A stretch of 5,400 bases of DNA, from assembly GCA_900767875.1 (NCBI GenBank), contig CAAGAT010000023.1, positions 1-5,400 on the forward strand, written 5' to 3'. Made by a program: the position numbers and the translations under genes. The notes under the pieces were generated by a model. It saw only the letters and a program-made list of their open reading frames with translations. It was not told the origin of the DNA and ran no database searches. Source of the DNA: an uncultured Sutterella sp. (lineage in GTDB: Bacteria; Pseudomonadota; Gammaproteobacteria; Burkholderiales; Burkholderiaceae_F). Positions 5,389-5,400 of the stretch are shown here, piece by piece; the first letter of the stretch is position 1; every line of letters starts with the position of its first letter.

Positions 5389-5396
5389 AGGAGAGG
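5389..5396 (+). promoter_or_regulatory. Shine-Dalgarno sequence of an off-window rightward gene
   Basis: AGGAGAGG lies about 10 nt after the predicted start of the rightward transcript and four bases from the window end. Normal spacing places a start codon at about 5401-5407, so the coding sequence itself is not visible. The leader would be very short (20-25 nt). The gene would be divergent from the PEBP gene and share its regulatory region. Confidence 0.65.
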
Positions 5397-5400
5397 CGAA

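Noticed and set aside
1..5400. Insertion sequence, CRISPR array, defence or toxin-antitoxin system
   Set aside because: No transposase, terminal repeats with target duplications, regularly spaced repeats or characteristic small gene pairs were seen; the window is ordinary chromosomal DNA.

Overview
The window looks like ordinary chromosomal DNA from a GC-rich proteobacterium. PutP closely resembles the enterobacterial sodium/proline symporter, and the coding DNA is GC-rich while the intergenic and promoter DNA is AT-rich. Three of the four genes handle amino acids, which would suit an amino-acid-using Burkholderiales of the gut (Sutterella-like). That placement is a guess from gene content and style; no marker gene is present.

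All four complete genes lie on the minus strand. In transcription order (right to left) they are: a YbhB/YbcL-type PEBP protein (4659-5114); a dicarboxylate/amino acid:cation symporter of the DAACS family (3225-4490); the sodium/proline symporter PutP (1503-2984); and a type II branched-chain amino acid aminotransferase (257-1300). Each is followed by its own hairpin terminator: 4562-4612, 3111-3149 (plus a larger stem-loop at 3167-3216), 1441-1475 and 161-200. They therefore read as four separate transcription units rather than an operon. Together they suggest import of proline and of another small amino or dicarboxylic acid, plus reversible transamination of leucine, isoleucine and valine.

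The left edge (1-140) holds no gene I recognise. It folds into a run of short hairpins and is followed by a very symmetrical bidirectional terminator, so it could be the 3' end of a rightward gene or of a structured RNA.

The right edge (5115-5400) is a divergent regulatory region and the most informative non-coding DNA here. It holds a leftward promoter for the PEBP gene with an imperfect palindrome lying across its -35 and spacer, a leader of about 140 nt with four hairpins, and a strong rightward promoter (TTGATT, 17 bp, TATAAT) with an UP-like AT block. A Shine-Dalgarno sequence follows at the extreme edge, so a rightward gene should start just beyond base 5400.

I found no mobile element, CRISPR array, tRNA, rRNA or obviously new multi-gene system. 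The observations worth following are the regulatory architecture at the right edge, the unidentified left edge, and the altered cation/substrate-site residues of the DAACS transporter.
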